This document shows positions 6,291-13,944 of a DNA stretch of 20,264 nt, piece after piece; the first letter of the stretch is position 1; each line of letters begins with the position of its first letter. Under the pieces are notes generated by a model. It saw only the letters and a program-made list of their open reading frames with translations, did not search any database and was not told the origin of the DNA. Origin of the DNA: JBHHYU01 sp046757725 (GTDB lineage: Bacteria > Desulfobacterota > Binatia > UBA9968); contig JBHHYU010000057.1 in the NCBI GenBank assembly GCA_046757725.1, forward strand, positions 1 through 20,264. Reading direction: 5' to 3'. The position numbers and the translations under genes were made by a program.

Positions 6291-7199
6291 TTAGTTGACT
6301 GAGACTCTCAGGGCTTCGGTGAGGTCGGGGTATCTAAAAGTGTATCCCAGCCGCTGGGCCTTTGCAGGGAGCACGCGCTGGCCGGTAACAACCATATCCG
6401 CAATCTCCCCCATAAGCAGGCGTAAGGCAAAAGCTGGAACCGGCGCCCAGGAGGGCCGGTGCAAGACTTGTCCGAGGGTCTGACAGAGCACTTTCATTGT
6501 CACCGGATTGGGGGCCGTGGCATTGACTGCTCCCGAGGCTTTTTCTTTTTGGAGCAGATGGACGATCAGTTCCACCTCGTCTTCCAATTGAATCCACGAG
6601 ACCCACTGCCTCCCACTCCCAATGGGACCACCGCCGAAGAGTTTAAAAGGAAGGACCATTTTTGCGAGGGCTCCACCGCCCTTCCCTAGGACAATGCCGG
6701 TACGAAGGCACACCACCCTGACACCAAGACTCTCTGCCTTTTGAGCCTCTTTCTCCCACTCGACGCAGACTCGCGAGACGAAATCATTTCCCGGCTCGGT
6801 TTCCTCAACAACGGCCTCATCGCCCCGCGGCCCGTAGTAACCGATGGCCGAGGCATTGATCAGGAGACTGGCTCTCTCTTTAACCTTGCCCATAGCTACC
6901 ACCAGGGCCCTAGTGGTGTTGATGCGACTAGACCGAATTTTTTCTTTTTGAGCCGCTGTCCACCGCTTGGCAGGAATGGGTTCGCCAGCGAGATTGATCA
7001 CAACGTCTGCATCGTCAACGGCCTGCTCCCAGGGCCCGTGTTGTCCCGGACTCCACATGGCCCATTCTCTATTACGTGGGAGTTGAGCTGGTGCAGGGCG
7101 ACTCGATATTATGACGAGGGAGTGCCCGAGCTCTCCCAATCGATTACACAGAGCCGAACCTATAAATCCGGTCCCTCCGGCAATAACGATCTTCATCAT
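6291..7199 (-). CDS. TIGR01777-type NAD(P)-dependent epimerase (SDR39U1/YfcH family)
   Basis: This 302-residue protein starts MKIVIAGGTGFIGSALCNRLGELGH, with the GGTGFIG dinucleotide-binding loop of extended SDRs. The sequence AMWSPGQHGPWEQAVDDADVVINLAGEPI and the later LINASAIGYYGPRGDE, carrying the Tyr region, are signatures of the TIGR01777/SDR39U1 family. The C-terminal RPSWAPVPAFALRLLMGEIADMVVTGQRVLPAKAQRLGY is equally diagnostic. In this family the biochemical substrate is not established, so only a nucleotide-dependent oxidoreductase or epimerase role can be stated. A GGAGG SD sits just upstream; two consecutive ATG codons (7199 and 7196) are possible starts, and the second has the better spacing. 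The gene is isolated from its neighbours on this strand. Confidence 0.92.
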   Translation of the reverse strand: MMKIVIAGGTGFIGSALCNRLGELGHSLVIISSRPAPAQLPRNREWAMWSPGQHGPWEQAVDDADVVINLAGEPIPAKRWTAAQKEKIRSSRINTTRALVVAMGKVKERASLLINASAIGYYGPRGDEAVVEETEPGNDFVSRVCVEWEKEAQKAESLGVRVVCLRTGIVLGKGGGALAKMVLPFKLFGGGPIGSGRQWVSWIQLEDEVELIVHLLQKEKASGAVNATAPNPVTMKVLCQTLGQVLHRPSWAPVPAFALRLLMGEIADMVVTGQRVLPAKAQRLGYTFRYPDLTEALRVSVN

Positions 7200-7524
7200 C
7201 TGTCCTCCTCGTGACGGGGGCCTGCATTCTTTATCTCAGTTGGATCGATGGTGAAATGATTCCCTAAACCCAAAGACATGGCAAGTGTACCGGGGACTAG
7301 AACCTCAATGCCTCTAGCTTACCTCGAAAGGCAGAAGGTTCTCTATAGATCATTCGTCTTTATTTAAAGGAGGAACAAATATGGTTCAAGGCTGTCGTTG
7401 TCGAGAAGCCAGCAATGAGCTATAGTACAAAACTGTTCTTCGGTGCCCGAGTCCTTGTTTCATCCGGTTCAGGAGTGAGAGAAAGGGATCATTGTGTAGA
7501 TCGTTTTAGTAGGAGGGAGACTTT
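7200..7524. other. Intergenic region between divergent SDR and cupin genes
   Basis: These 325 nt hold a strong SD followed by a 14-codon ORF or gene relic at 7381-7425, and the AGGAGGGAG ribosome site of the cupin gene near its end. No convincing promoter was seen. Confidence 0.5.
7381..7425 (+). pseudogene. Frameshifted relic of a gene start (MDR-like N-terminus) or 14-codon leader ORF
   Basis: AAAGGAGG (7366-7373) lies at ideal distance from an ATG at 7381, but this frame stops after 14 codons. In the frame beginning at 7385 the translation is FKAVVVEKPA, which resembles the usual start of zinc-type (MDR) alcohol dehydrogenases, MFKAVVVEKP. One extra G after the ATG would explain the broken frame. 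The similarity ends within about 10 residues, so at most a tiny vestige remains. A translated short leader before the cupin gene is the alternative. Confidence 0.35.
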
Positions 7525-7902
7525 ATGAGTATCGATATCGTCGATATGGTTGAACTAGCACATAAAGAAAAGCGGCGGAAGAATATTTTTAACACGCCGC
7601 GGTTTCATGCCTGGATGCATTACTATAGGCCGGGGCAAAAAGATGAGCTGCATTGCCACAATGCAGACCAAACGTTTTCTGTCATTGAAGGTGAATGCAC
7701 CATGCACTTTCCCGATGGTGGCAAGGTGGTCCTCAAGCCAGGGAAGGCGGCCCTTATTACCGGAGGATCATTCTATCAGTTGGAGAACACAGGCTCGGGG
7801 CCGATGATCCTGATGGGTAATCGGTCTGGGCCGGCGGAAAAGATCCAAATCATCGACTACGTGACGCGCCAAGACATTCGCAAACAGCGGGTCCAGGCCT
7901 AG
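7525..7902 (+). CDS. Single-domain cupin protein with altered metal site
   Basis: This 125-residue protein is a one-domain cupin. Motif 1 reads PGQKDELHCHNADQTFSVIEG, giving H43 and H45, but the usual Glu is Q49. Motif 2 reads PGKAALITGGSFYQLEN, and the usual third metal His is Y84. With only two of four ligands left, the metal site may be lost or changed, so a sensing or binding role is as likely as a dioxygenase role. The SD AGGAGGGAG precedes the ATG at 7525. The ORF stands alone, with a broken relic upstream and a 148-nt gap to the convergent VOC gene. The fold call is firm; the function is unknown. Confidence 0.85.
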   Translation: MSIDIVDMVELAHKEKRRKNIFNTPRFHAWMHYYRPGQKDELHCHNADQTFSVIEGECTMHFPDGGKVVLKPGKAALITGGSFYQLENTGSGPMILMGNRSGPAEKIQIIDYVTRQDIRKQRVQA

Positions 7903-8050
7903 ACCTTCAGTCGCGGGCTATAAAACGTCTCGGAGAGAGGACCAGGAAAAGAGATGAGGTCGGATAGCTGGAAGAGCGTTATTGCCATAGTTTCAGATTC
8001 GACCTCGCAATCCTTCTAAGTAAGAGATCGTCGAGCGGGCTCCGCAGGAG

Positions 8051-8404
8051 TTAACGGGGACGGCGAACCTCGACCTGAAGTCCGTTGGGGTCTTCCAAAA
8101 ACAGACTGGTTAGCTTGCCGCTTGGGTGCCGATTCTCGCGCAGGACCTTGGCGCCCTTCTCTTTAATTTCCTTTGCGACATGGTCAATATCTTCAGCGAT
8201 AAATCCATAGTGATGGGCGCCTGTCGCTTCTTTTGACTCCATGAGCTGGATGGCAAACGCGCCGTTGATCTTGATAAAGCAAAAGCGGTAGCCAGCTCCG
8301 GTTCTGATTTCTGTGGGGGTGCCATCGAAAAGATCCCGATAGAAATCAATCGACTTTTTAAGATCTTTGCACTTGATAGCAATATGCTCCAGCCGGCAAT
8401 TCAT
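8051..8404 (-). CDS. VOC-superfamily protein (glyoxalase-like), second copy
   Basis: This 117-residue protein begins RLEHIAIKCKDLKKSIDFYRDLFDG, a classic glyoxalase/VOC start with a metal His at H7. The second module has AHHYGFIAEDIDHVAKEIKEKGAKV and ends FLEDPNGLQVEVRRP, with the final Glu in the VEV strand. Three of the four usual ligands are visible. It is shorter than, and clearly different from, the VOC protein at 3586. The reaction is unknown. Expression signals are unusually clear: a TCGACA-N17-TATAAA promoter at 8432-8460 and an AAGGAGGG SD about 7 nt before the ATG. It is divergent from the RidA gene. Confidence 0.88.
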   Translation of the reverse strand: MNCRLEHIAIKCKDLKKSIDFYRDLFDGTPTEIRTGAGYRFCFIKINGAFAIQLMESKEATGAHHYGFIAEDIDHVAKEIKEKGAKVLRENRHPSGKLTSLFLEDPNGLQVEVRRPR

Positions 8405-8431
8405 CGTTTACCCTCCTTCCAGCCAGCTATT

Positions 8432-8460
8432 TTTATAACCTAATGCGTCATCCATGTCGA
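8432..8460 (-). promoter_or_regulatory. Strong sigma-70 promoter of the VOC gene
   Basis: Read on the minus strand, TCGACA (8460-8455, 5 of 6 matches to the -35) is separated by exactly 17 bp from TATAAA (8437-8432, 5 of 6 matches to the -10). Predicted transcription starts near 8425, leaving a ~20-nt leader that carries the SD. Confidence 0.7.
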
Positions 8461-8540
8461 GGGCGGAAGCACGCGATGCGACTAAAGCGTCGTTTCATTG
8501 CCTCGGGTGGTAAAATTAACGCGAGCTTTGCCGTGGAACA

Positions 8541-8577
8541 GACCCGGGGGCAGGACTTTACCGTCCTGCCGGTCGGG
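8541..8577. other. GC-rich hairpin in the divergent intergenic region 8405-8733
   Basis: GGCAGGAC (8549-8556) pairs perfectly with GTCCTGCC (8563-8570) around a 6-nt loop. Outer GACC (8541-8544) can pair with GGTC (8571-8574). There is no T-tract. The rest of the 329-nt gap shows only the VOC promoter and the RidA ribosome site. Confidence 0.4.
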
Positions 8578-8733
8578 TTGACGTTATTGCCTGTTATCGG
8601 ATAGTCTCCGCCACCAGATGGCTATTGTCGGCCGGTTTACCCATCCGGTAGCTGCTTAAGTCTGTGGAGACCGGGCCGATATTGTCAGTAAAATCATGGC
8701 CGAGTTTTGAGAAGCAGGAGGGAGAGATACGTC

Positions 8734-9078
8734 ATGAATATCCATAGAATTCAGCCTGGAGCATGGAACAGTCGCGCCGTGGTGCAGGGCAACCTGGTTT
8801 TTCTCTCTGGTATTGTTGCCGACGACAAGTCGCTACCAATGAAGGAGCAGACCGAGCAGGTACTGGGTAAGATAGACGCCGTCCTTGCTGCTGCAGGCAC
8901 CCATAAGTCGCGCGTCCTGAGCGCGACCGTCTATTTGGCCGACATTGCCCGCAAGGACGAGATGAACGAGGCCTGGGTGGCTTGGATGGATAAAGATAAT
9001 CCGCCGGCGCGCGCGGCGGTGGGTGTAACGCTTACCCCTGGCACGCTGGTTGAGATTATGGTCTGTGCCGCCAGGTGA
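8734..9078 (+). CDS. RidA/YjgF/UK114 family protein
   Basis: The protein is 114 residues from the ATG at 8734, which I prefer over the TTG 27 nt upstream because GGAGGGAG lies at proper distance. It has the family pattern NSRAVVQGNLVFLSGIVADDK early and VLSATVYLADIARKDEMNEAWVAWM in the middle. The closing PPARAAVGVTLTPGTLVEIMVCAA carries the conserved Arg used in imine binding. RidA proteins hydrolyse reactive enamine/imine intermediates; many subfamilies work in specific degradation routes. It ends just before a perfect hairpin shared with the convergent MFS gene, and could assist nearby catabolic enzymes. Confidence 0.9.
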   Translation: MNIHRIQPGAWNSRAVVQGNLVFLSGIVADDKSLPMKEQTEQVLGKIDAVLAAAGTHKSRVLSATVYLADIARKDEMNEAWVAWMDKDNPPARAAVGVTLTPGTLVEIMVCAAR

Positions 9079-9101
9079 CGGGCTACCTTAGTCCAGGGCT
9101 C

Positions 9102-9128
9102 GACTCCTCGGCTTAAAGCCGAGGAGTC
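9102..9128. terminator. Bidirectional terminator-like hairpin between RidA and MFS genes
   Basis: GACTCCTCGGC (9102-9112) pairs perfectly with GCCGAGGAGTC (9118-9128) around TTAAA. It lies in the 55-nt gap between two convergent stop codons. The T-tract is poor on both sides, so it is an imperfect rho-independent signal or an mRNA 3' stabiliser. Confidence 0.65.
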
Positions 9129-9133
9129 TTCAG

Positions 9134-10309
9134 TTATTGACTTCTCTGTTTCTCGCGCCGAAAGCCATACCAGATGACGGCGAAGATGGCCAGGGATATG
9201 AGTGCCATGGCGGAAAAGGCATTTTCGTAGTCTAATTGCTCGATGAGCACCCCTACGAGCAACGGTCCCAGCATGGTTCCGGTCGAGTTCGAGGCTCGTG
9301 CCAGCCCTAGAGCGAGTCCTTTGGCGCCGCCACCGGCAGTCTGAAGGGCGCAGGTTACCCCGCCGACGTTGGTAAGGCCAAAGCCCAGCGTCATAAAACA
9401 GAGTGGGAGCAGCAATGTCAGCAGATTCGTCCCGTGAACCTGGAAGACAAACATCGGGATGGTAAGCAGGACCCCGGACAAAATCACGGTGCGGGTCCCA
9501 ACCTTGTCCGAAAGCCACCCTCCCAAAAGACGGCCGATCGTATCGGCCAAGCGTGAAACCCCGACGATCATTCCGACCACATCCAGGCTGAGGCCTTGTC
9601 GAGACACAGCGAGAAACGGGAAAGCCACCCGCGTAACGCCCCCAAGGAAAAGAAAGGTCTGAAAAATGCCCAGGCATGCGGCCAGAAAAGAAGGCCGAGC
9701 AAGAAGTTTTCTGCCTTCCCGCCATAGCGTCTCGCTTTCTCTGGCAACCGATCTGTTCCCTGTGTGGCCTCCCGCAATGAGAATGAGAGTTAGCGCAACC
9801 GTGTGGGACAGCGCATAGATAATGAAGAGATTTTCTGGACCCCAGTTTGCTCCTACCCATCCGCCGGCCAACGGCCCGAGCGTAAATCCGATCCCCAGGG
9901 CCGATGCGATTTGGCCCTGGGCCCGGCCCTGTTGGTCGGGAGGGGACTCGTCAAAGGCGGTCTTTCGTATGGAGAGGCCGAACATCGCCTCCGTCAGGCC
10001 GAGCACAACCCAGAGGCTTAAAAAGAAAGGCATGATTTCCCGGAAGACCATGCCCAATAGGCTCGAAACAAGCGCTACAGTAATAGCCACGATTAGAAGC
10101 ACCCGAGTACTCACATAGGTGGCAAGGATGCCTGAGAGGAGGTCGGAGGAGATCCGTCCCAATCCGTTAATGACCAGGGGAATGCCCACGAGAGCAAGAG
10201 AAAAGCCGTGCTTCTTCATAAAAAAAGGTGCCAGCATCGCAGTACCGGATGCGCCTGCGGCCTGGCAAACAGCCACCAAACAATAAAACAAAAGCACCGA
10301 CCGTCTCAT
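9134..10309 (-). CDS. Major facilitator superfamily (MFS) transporter
   Basis: This ~391-residue inner-membrane protein shows about 12 hydrophobic segments in two six-helix halves. Typical features are the loop-2 region GIPLVINGLGRISSDLLSG, ASALGIGFTLGPLAGGWVGANWGPE at helix 5, and the second-half repeat GVSRLADTIGRLLGGWLSDKVGTRTV, which carries the A-type GxLaDrxGrr pattern. The substrate is not evident; export or uptake of an organic compound or drug is possible. I chose the ATG at 10309 over the TTG at 10327. A perfect TATAAT sits only 9 nt before that ATG with no SD between, suggesting a leaderless mRNA. It converges on the RidA gene. Confidence 0.9.
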   Translation of the reverse strand: MRRSVLLFYCLVAVCQAAGASGTAMLAPFFMKKHGFSLALVGIPLVINGLGRISSDLLSGILATYVSTRVLLIVAITVALVSSLLGMVFREIMPFFLSLWVVLGLTEAMFGLSIRKTAFDESPPDQQGRAQGQIASALGIGFTLGPLAGGWVGANWGPENLFIIYALSHTVALTLILIAGGHTGNRSVARESETLWREGRKLLARPSFLAACLGIFQTFLFLGGVTRVAFPFLAVSRQGLSLDVVGMIVGVSRLADTIGRLLGGWLSDKVGTRTVILSGVLLTIPMFVFQVHGTNLLTLLLPLCFMTLGFGLTNVGGVTCALQTAGGGAKGLALGLARASNSTGTMLGPLLVGVLIEQLDYENAFSAMALISLAIFAVIWYGFRREKQRSQ

Positions 10310-10318
10310 GGTTGGCCT

Positions 10319-10324
10319 ATTATA
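10319..10324 (-). promoter_or_regulatory. TATAAT -10 box directly before the MFS start codon
   Basis: The minus strand reads TATAAT from 10324 to 10319. The expected start of transcription (~10312) is about 3 nt before the ATG at 10309. No good -35 is seen 16-18 bp upstream, so confidence is moderate. Confidence 0.4.
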
Positions 10325-10561
10325 CAAGCTGGTTGATTAGGTACATTAGCTTCCTTTCCCATGCCCGGTTGAGACTTCACGAGAAACCTTAGGATTAGGT
10401 CTAGGATCAAATCAACTTATCTCCAAAGCGAGGGCGGGGATTGCCGGGCCACACTTCCTGAGAGCTGTCGCGCAAGTGACTCCGGCAAATGGCGATGTCC
10501 TCGAACGCTGCAGAAGCGGTACTGCATGCCTACCGAGTAACTCGATGTCCCCTTATTGCCT

Positions 10562-11935
10562 CTAACTGGAATAGATCCATCGGGCGGGATCCCTGGCGTA
10601 CTCCTGGTAGGAACCTGTGGAGGTGATCCCTGGTATTTGAGGTATCCAGTCCTCCATCAGGATCGCATCGGGATCGCCGTATTTGGTAGCGAGCTTACGT
10701 ACCTCGGGGTCGTCCAGTGCGGTTAGGCGTCCATCTCGGATGACCGTATATTCGGTGCCATCCTTAGCGGTTATAACAAGTGTCGGGAACAGGAGATGGA
10801 TATGGAGATGACCGTACAGGAATCCATGCTCCCCCGCCCATCGCTCCTCTGGGGCTCGCCAGAGAGTGCCAAACCCCATGTGGATCACACCGGAACGCCG
10901 ACGCTCCCATTCGAAACCGCCTGAAGAATGGTACTCGATATGGGTCGGGCGTGATATCTTGGGATTTGTACCTATGGCTGCTTCCCAGAGATAGAATAGT
11001 CCCGGGCGTGGAAAACAAGGATAATGGGTTTTCCGGCTTTCTTCCAGGAGATCCCTCCATGCGTCACCATAGCCTGCACCGCCTACCACTTTGACAACTT
11101 GGCCCGCCTCAAGCTCAACCTGGACTTTTGGAAAGGCATGGGTGAAATGGCTGGTCGTTCCTGCCACAATGCCTGCCGCATCCTCTTTTGCAATTATCGG
11201 TGTTACCGGATGGCTGAAAAGGTGACCATAGCGAGGAGTAGCAGAAAACCCGTACCGTGTCCCGTCGTAGTATTCCTCCCAATAGGTCCATGAGATATCG
11301 GTTCCCTCCGGATCTGTGAGCCGAGCCCTTCCGCCACGTCCCTTTCCCCAAATGAACTCCCATGTTTTTTGATTGATGAGTCGGTGAACGTCTAGTGGAT
11401 AGATGGCTGATGAACCGGCTAAATGCTCGGATTGTAGCCAGGGAATCTGTTCGTAACGGTATGCGGTCTTGGGGACTGGGCCGCCTTTGCCATGGATGAG
11501 CAGGTCATACCCCCTTCGTGAGGCGAACTCCTCGATATAGGGAAGTCCCTCCCAGCGCCGTGGATTGTTTTCCCATGGCTCTCGCCTCATGCTGGCCCGG
11601 ACTTCATCCAGGTAGTCGAACCGCCGTCCGGGTTCGCCAATATCTACGGTCAAAATGTCCACATGGGCCCCTCTCTCTCGTAGGGCTTCGGCGACGCTGC
11701 GTGGTACCGCTGGATCGTATTCTCGGTCCACGGCTATCAACACCCTGTTGCCGCCGATCGTGCTCCCGTAACCCACAAATCCCACGTGGCTCGTGCGCGA
11801 CTCCGGCCGTGCGGCGAGAGTCCGGGCGTTGGCCATCAGGCCTGAGAGATCCACCGACTGAAACTTCTTTGGATTTTCTTCCGGTCCCCCGGTGGAGATA
11901 TTCGCGTTACCTGCGTTGTTGGCAACATCACACAT
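10562..11935 (-). CDS. M29 aminopeptidase/NicX-like superfamily protein
   Basis: This 457-residue protein has no family I can name with certainty. The C-terminal half carries elements seen in M29 aminopeptidases and the related NicX dioxygenase: PKVQVELEAGQVVKVVGG, then LWEAAIGTNPKI, then GVIHMGFG, and a GHLHIH segment near the C-terminus. In those families the Glu of the first motif and the His residues of the latter two bind metal. The N-terminal half (VLIAVDREYDPAVPRSVAEALRERGAHVDILTVDIGEP) fits the alpha/beta first domain of the same families. Either a hydrolase or a non-heme iron ring-cleaving enzyme is possible. The ATG has no SD and is preceded in frame by a stop two codons upstream. 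It follows the sulfotransferase on the same strand, 130 nt apart. Confidence 0.6.
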   Translation of the reverse strand: MCDVANNAGNANISTGGPEENPKKFQSVDLSGLMANARTLAARPESRTSHVGFVGYGSTIGGNRVLIAVDREYDPAVPRSVAEALRERGAHVDILTVDIGEPGRRFDYLDEVRASMRREPWENNPRRWEGLPYIEEFASRRGYDLLIHGKGGPVPKTAYRYEQIPWLQSEHLAGSSAIYPLDVHRLINQKTWEFIWGKGRGGRARLTDPEGTDISWTYWEEYYDGTRYGFSATPRYGHLFSHPVTPIIAKEDAAGIVAGTTSHFTHAFPKVQVELEAGQVVKVVGGAGYGDAWRDLLEESRKTHYPCFPRPGLFYLWEAAIGTNPKISRPTHIEYHSSGGFEWERRRSGVIHMGFGTLWRAPEERWAGEHGFLYGHLHIHLLFPTLVITAKDGTEYTVIRDGRLTALDDPEVRKLATKYGDPDAILMEDWIPQIPGITSTGSYQEYARDPARWIYSS

Positions 11936-12065
11936 GGGTTAAAGATTACTCTTGCTCGTTTTTGGGCTCTAGGAATGTTGAGAGGCATAGGGGAGAGTGA
12001 GGCCAGCCTATTAATGTGATAAGCAAACTTAAGAACGGCGCAGATTTCATAGGCTTTGTCTCGAC

Positions 12066-12869
12066 TTATTGCGAGCCCGCCCGAAGGTCCTCCAGGTATC
12101 GGGTGCGTAACAACGGTAGGGAGCTCAACGCCGTCTCGATGAGTCGAATTTGGTTGGGATTCAACTCCTGTCGCCACCTCTCATCGGTATGGAGCTCGTT
12201 CGATCCCCTCAGGTAACCGGATTTGCTGCTGTTGATAAAGTGATGGATCCGGTCTGCTGGTCGAAGCATCTCTTCCTGATAGTCCAGGCCGATGAATGCG
12301 CACACTTGTCGCAGGGTTGTTCGGGGATCGGAGCAGAGGTCTTCGTAACGCATGATTAGCGTGCGTTCGGGGTCCGAACGTGCGATGCGCTCCTGGCGTC
12401 GCATCCACTTTCGGTACTGTCGCAGGCGGTGCGCGAGGGGCCTGTTTGTCCGTATGTTAGAAGCCATGATTCCACGAGGGTCGCGCAGCAGCAGGATGTA
12501 AGCCGCCTGGCCTATGCGCAGCGGCGCTCGCCAGCCCCGTAACATTCGCCAGATCCGGGTCTTCGACAGATCGACGATCACGTCTGCGCTGGTGGTGGTC
12601 CGGACCGAGTCGAAGACGTTCGGCGTAAAACGCCGGTAGTCGTAGCCGGCGGACTTTAGGATCGACAGGCGGGGGCTCCAGAACTCACAATCGTGCAACT
12701 GTACGCCGCAGCCGCAGGTTCTATTTTTGTCCAGGGTCCATTCGACACGCGTCATCTCGCCGACGCAAAGCACTCGCGTATGCATATCCAGCATCCTTCC
12801 GAGAAGGGTCGAGCCGCTATGCGCAAAACCGAGTACCAGAACCAGCGAGTGCTTAACATCGTTTGTCAT
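12066..12869 (-). CDS. Sulfotransferase family protein
   Basis: This 267-residue protein starts LVLVLGFAHSGSTLLGRMLDMH, the 5'-phosphosulfate-binding loop of PAPS-dependent sulfotransferases. It continues with a Cys-rich CGCGVQLHDCEFW segment and has the 3'-phosphate motif YILLLRDPRGIMASNIRTN around mid-chain, where Arg and Ser contact PAPS. The C-terminal part, LIMRYEDLCSDPRTTLRQVCAFIGLDY, is also typical. It should transfer sulfate from PAPS to a carbohydrate, lipid or small molecule; the acceptor is unknown. The start codon has no SD of its own. Instead a strong SD drives a 9-codon ORF that ends by an ATGA overlap with this start, suggesting translational coupling. Confidence 0.85.
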   Translation of the reverse strand: MTNDVKHSLVLVLGFAHSGSTLLGRMLDMHTRVLCVGEMTRVEWTLDKNRTCGCGVQLHDCEFWSPRLSILKSAGYDYRRFTPNVFDSVRTTTSADVIVDLSKTRIWRMLRGWRAPLRIGQAAYILLLRDPRGIMASNIRTNRPLAHRLRQYRKWMRRQERIARSDPERTLIMRYEDLCSDPRTTLRQVCAFIGLDYQEEMLRPADRIHHFINSSKSGYLRGSNELHTDERWRQELNPNQIRLIETALSSLPLLRTRYLEDLRAGSQ

Positions 12870-12895
12870 GCAGTTACCCTATGCCTCGCTTGCAT
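12866..12895 (-). CDS. Possible 9-codon leader peptide coupled to the sulfotransferase
   Basis: On the minus strand AAGGAGG (12910-12904) sits 8 nt before an ATG at 12895. The ORF reads MQARHRVTA and its TGA overlaps the sulfotransferase ATG as ATGA. The main gene lacks another SD, so this ORF could bring ribosomes to it. It is too short to judge by composition. Confidence 0.45.
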   Translation of the reverse strand: MQARHRVTA

Positions 12896-13135
12896 CAGAG
12901 CGGCCTCCTTAGAGGTCGGGATGGATCATAGAAGCTTGTTGTTGATATACCGACGCTGGGAACCAGGAAGGAAAACTGCCGGTCATCCCTTGTTTTGGGG
13001 AGAGATTATCCGTTAAGTGTAGTCATGTCAAATTGGGTATCATTGACGGAGTGAAACTACTGAAAAATAGACGGCAGTGTTCTGCCTAAACCTAAGTAGT
13101 ACAAGACACTGGATCCAAATCGACGAGGAGGCAGC

Positions 13136-13825
13136 GTGTTCAGGAATATATACTGGTTCTTCTCACATCTCGGCCTCATGACCGTATCGGCTAGCTTTAT
13201 CTTGGGTTTCAGCTATGATGCCCAAGCGCCCATGAAGAACATCTCCTTCGACATTCTACTTTATGCAGCCTTTATCGCCATCCATATCCTCATGACCGTA
13301 CCCGCTTTCAAGCGCCTGGTCTTCGGGCGACCCGAAGGTGCGCCCTTCGAACGGCGAATTTACATTACAGTCTCTGTGATGACCTGGTTGACCGTCTTCT
13401 ATCTGCACAGGCCGGTCCCAGGCCTTGGGTACGCGTCGCCCGCGTGGCTGCAGTTCCTTGGGCTCTGTGCCGTGCTACTATCGTTCCTCGCGTTCTTCGA
13501 GTTTGCTACCTTCGAGCACCTCAGCAGTCTTCTGGGTGTGCCGGGCTCCGACCTCTCACACTCTACCGGAGGCGAAACACCCTTGCTCACTGAAGGCCCT
13601 TACGCGAGCGTCCGGCATCCGATGTACCGCGCCTTTTTCTTCATGGCCCTTTCATCGCTCTTGCTCCATGCGCATGCCGGGCAACTGCTGTTCGCCGTGA
13701 TGGTGATTGCCTCGTTCCTAGGCTTCATCCCCTTTGAGGAGCGCCAGTTGATCAAACGCCGCGGAGACGAGTACCGCGACTATATGAGGCGAACTCCATA
13801 TCGGGTCTTCCGGGGGATCTGGTAG
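13136..13825 (+). CDS. Membrane protein of the NnrU/isoprenylcysteine-methyltransferase-like type
   Basis: This 229-residue protein has about five to six transmembrane segments (for example FWFFSHLGLMTVSASFI-like near the N-terminus and AFFFMALSSLLLHAH later). The C-terminal GPYASVRHPMYRAFFF followed by EERQLIKRRGDEYRDYMRRTPYRV is the SAM-binding signature of ICMT/PEMT/NnrU-type membrane methyltransferases: RHPxY, then a Glu pair and a YxxY region. A methyl transfer to a lipid or small molecule is likely; the substrate is unknown. The start is GTG at 13136 with GAGGAGG ahead. It is divergent from the sulfotransferase and lies 119 nt upstream of the nitrile hydratase genes. A co-functional link is possible but not shown. 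Confidence 0.8.
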   Translation: MFRNIYWFFSHLGLMTVSASFILGFSYDAQAPMKNISFDILLYAAFIAIHILMTVPAFKRLVFGRPEGAPFERRIYITVSVMTWLTVFYLHRPVPGLGYASPAWLQFLGLCAVLLSFLAFFEFATFEHLSSLLGVPGSDLSHSTGGETPLLTEGPYASVRHPMYRAFFFMALSSLLLHAHAGQLLFAVMVIASFLGFIPFEERQLIKRRGDEYRDYMRRTPYRVFRGIW

Positions 13826-13944
13826 CGGAGACTATCCTGGACAAACCCAACCACCATCGGCATTCGCGTTCGCAAAAAGTCGCGTCACGATTATTGACAT
13901 AAGAGGTCCTTCATAGGATATTTACCCTTGATGGGGGTCTGAAC

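Noticed and set aside
6741..7214. 157-codon plus-strand ORF
   Set aside because: It is antisense to the SDR gene, which has strong family motifs and an SD.
8931..9860. 309-codon minus-strand ORF
   Set aside because: It overlaps the MFS gene in another frame and the RidA gene on the opposite strand. Its product is rich in Arg, Cys and His without domain pattern, while both overlapped genes have clear family motifs.
11518..12000. 160-codon plus-strand ORF
   Set aside because: It is antisense to the M29/NicX-like gene; its Arg/Pro/Ser-rich product looks like an antisense artefact.
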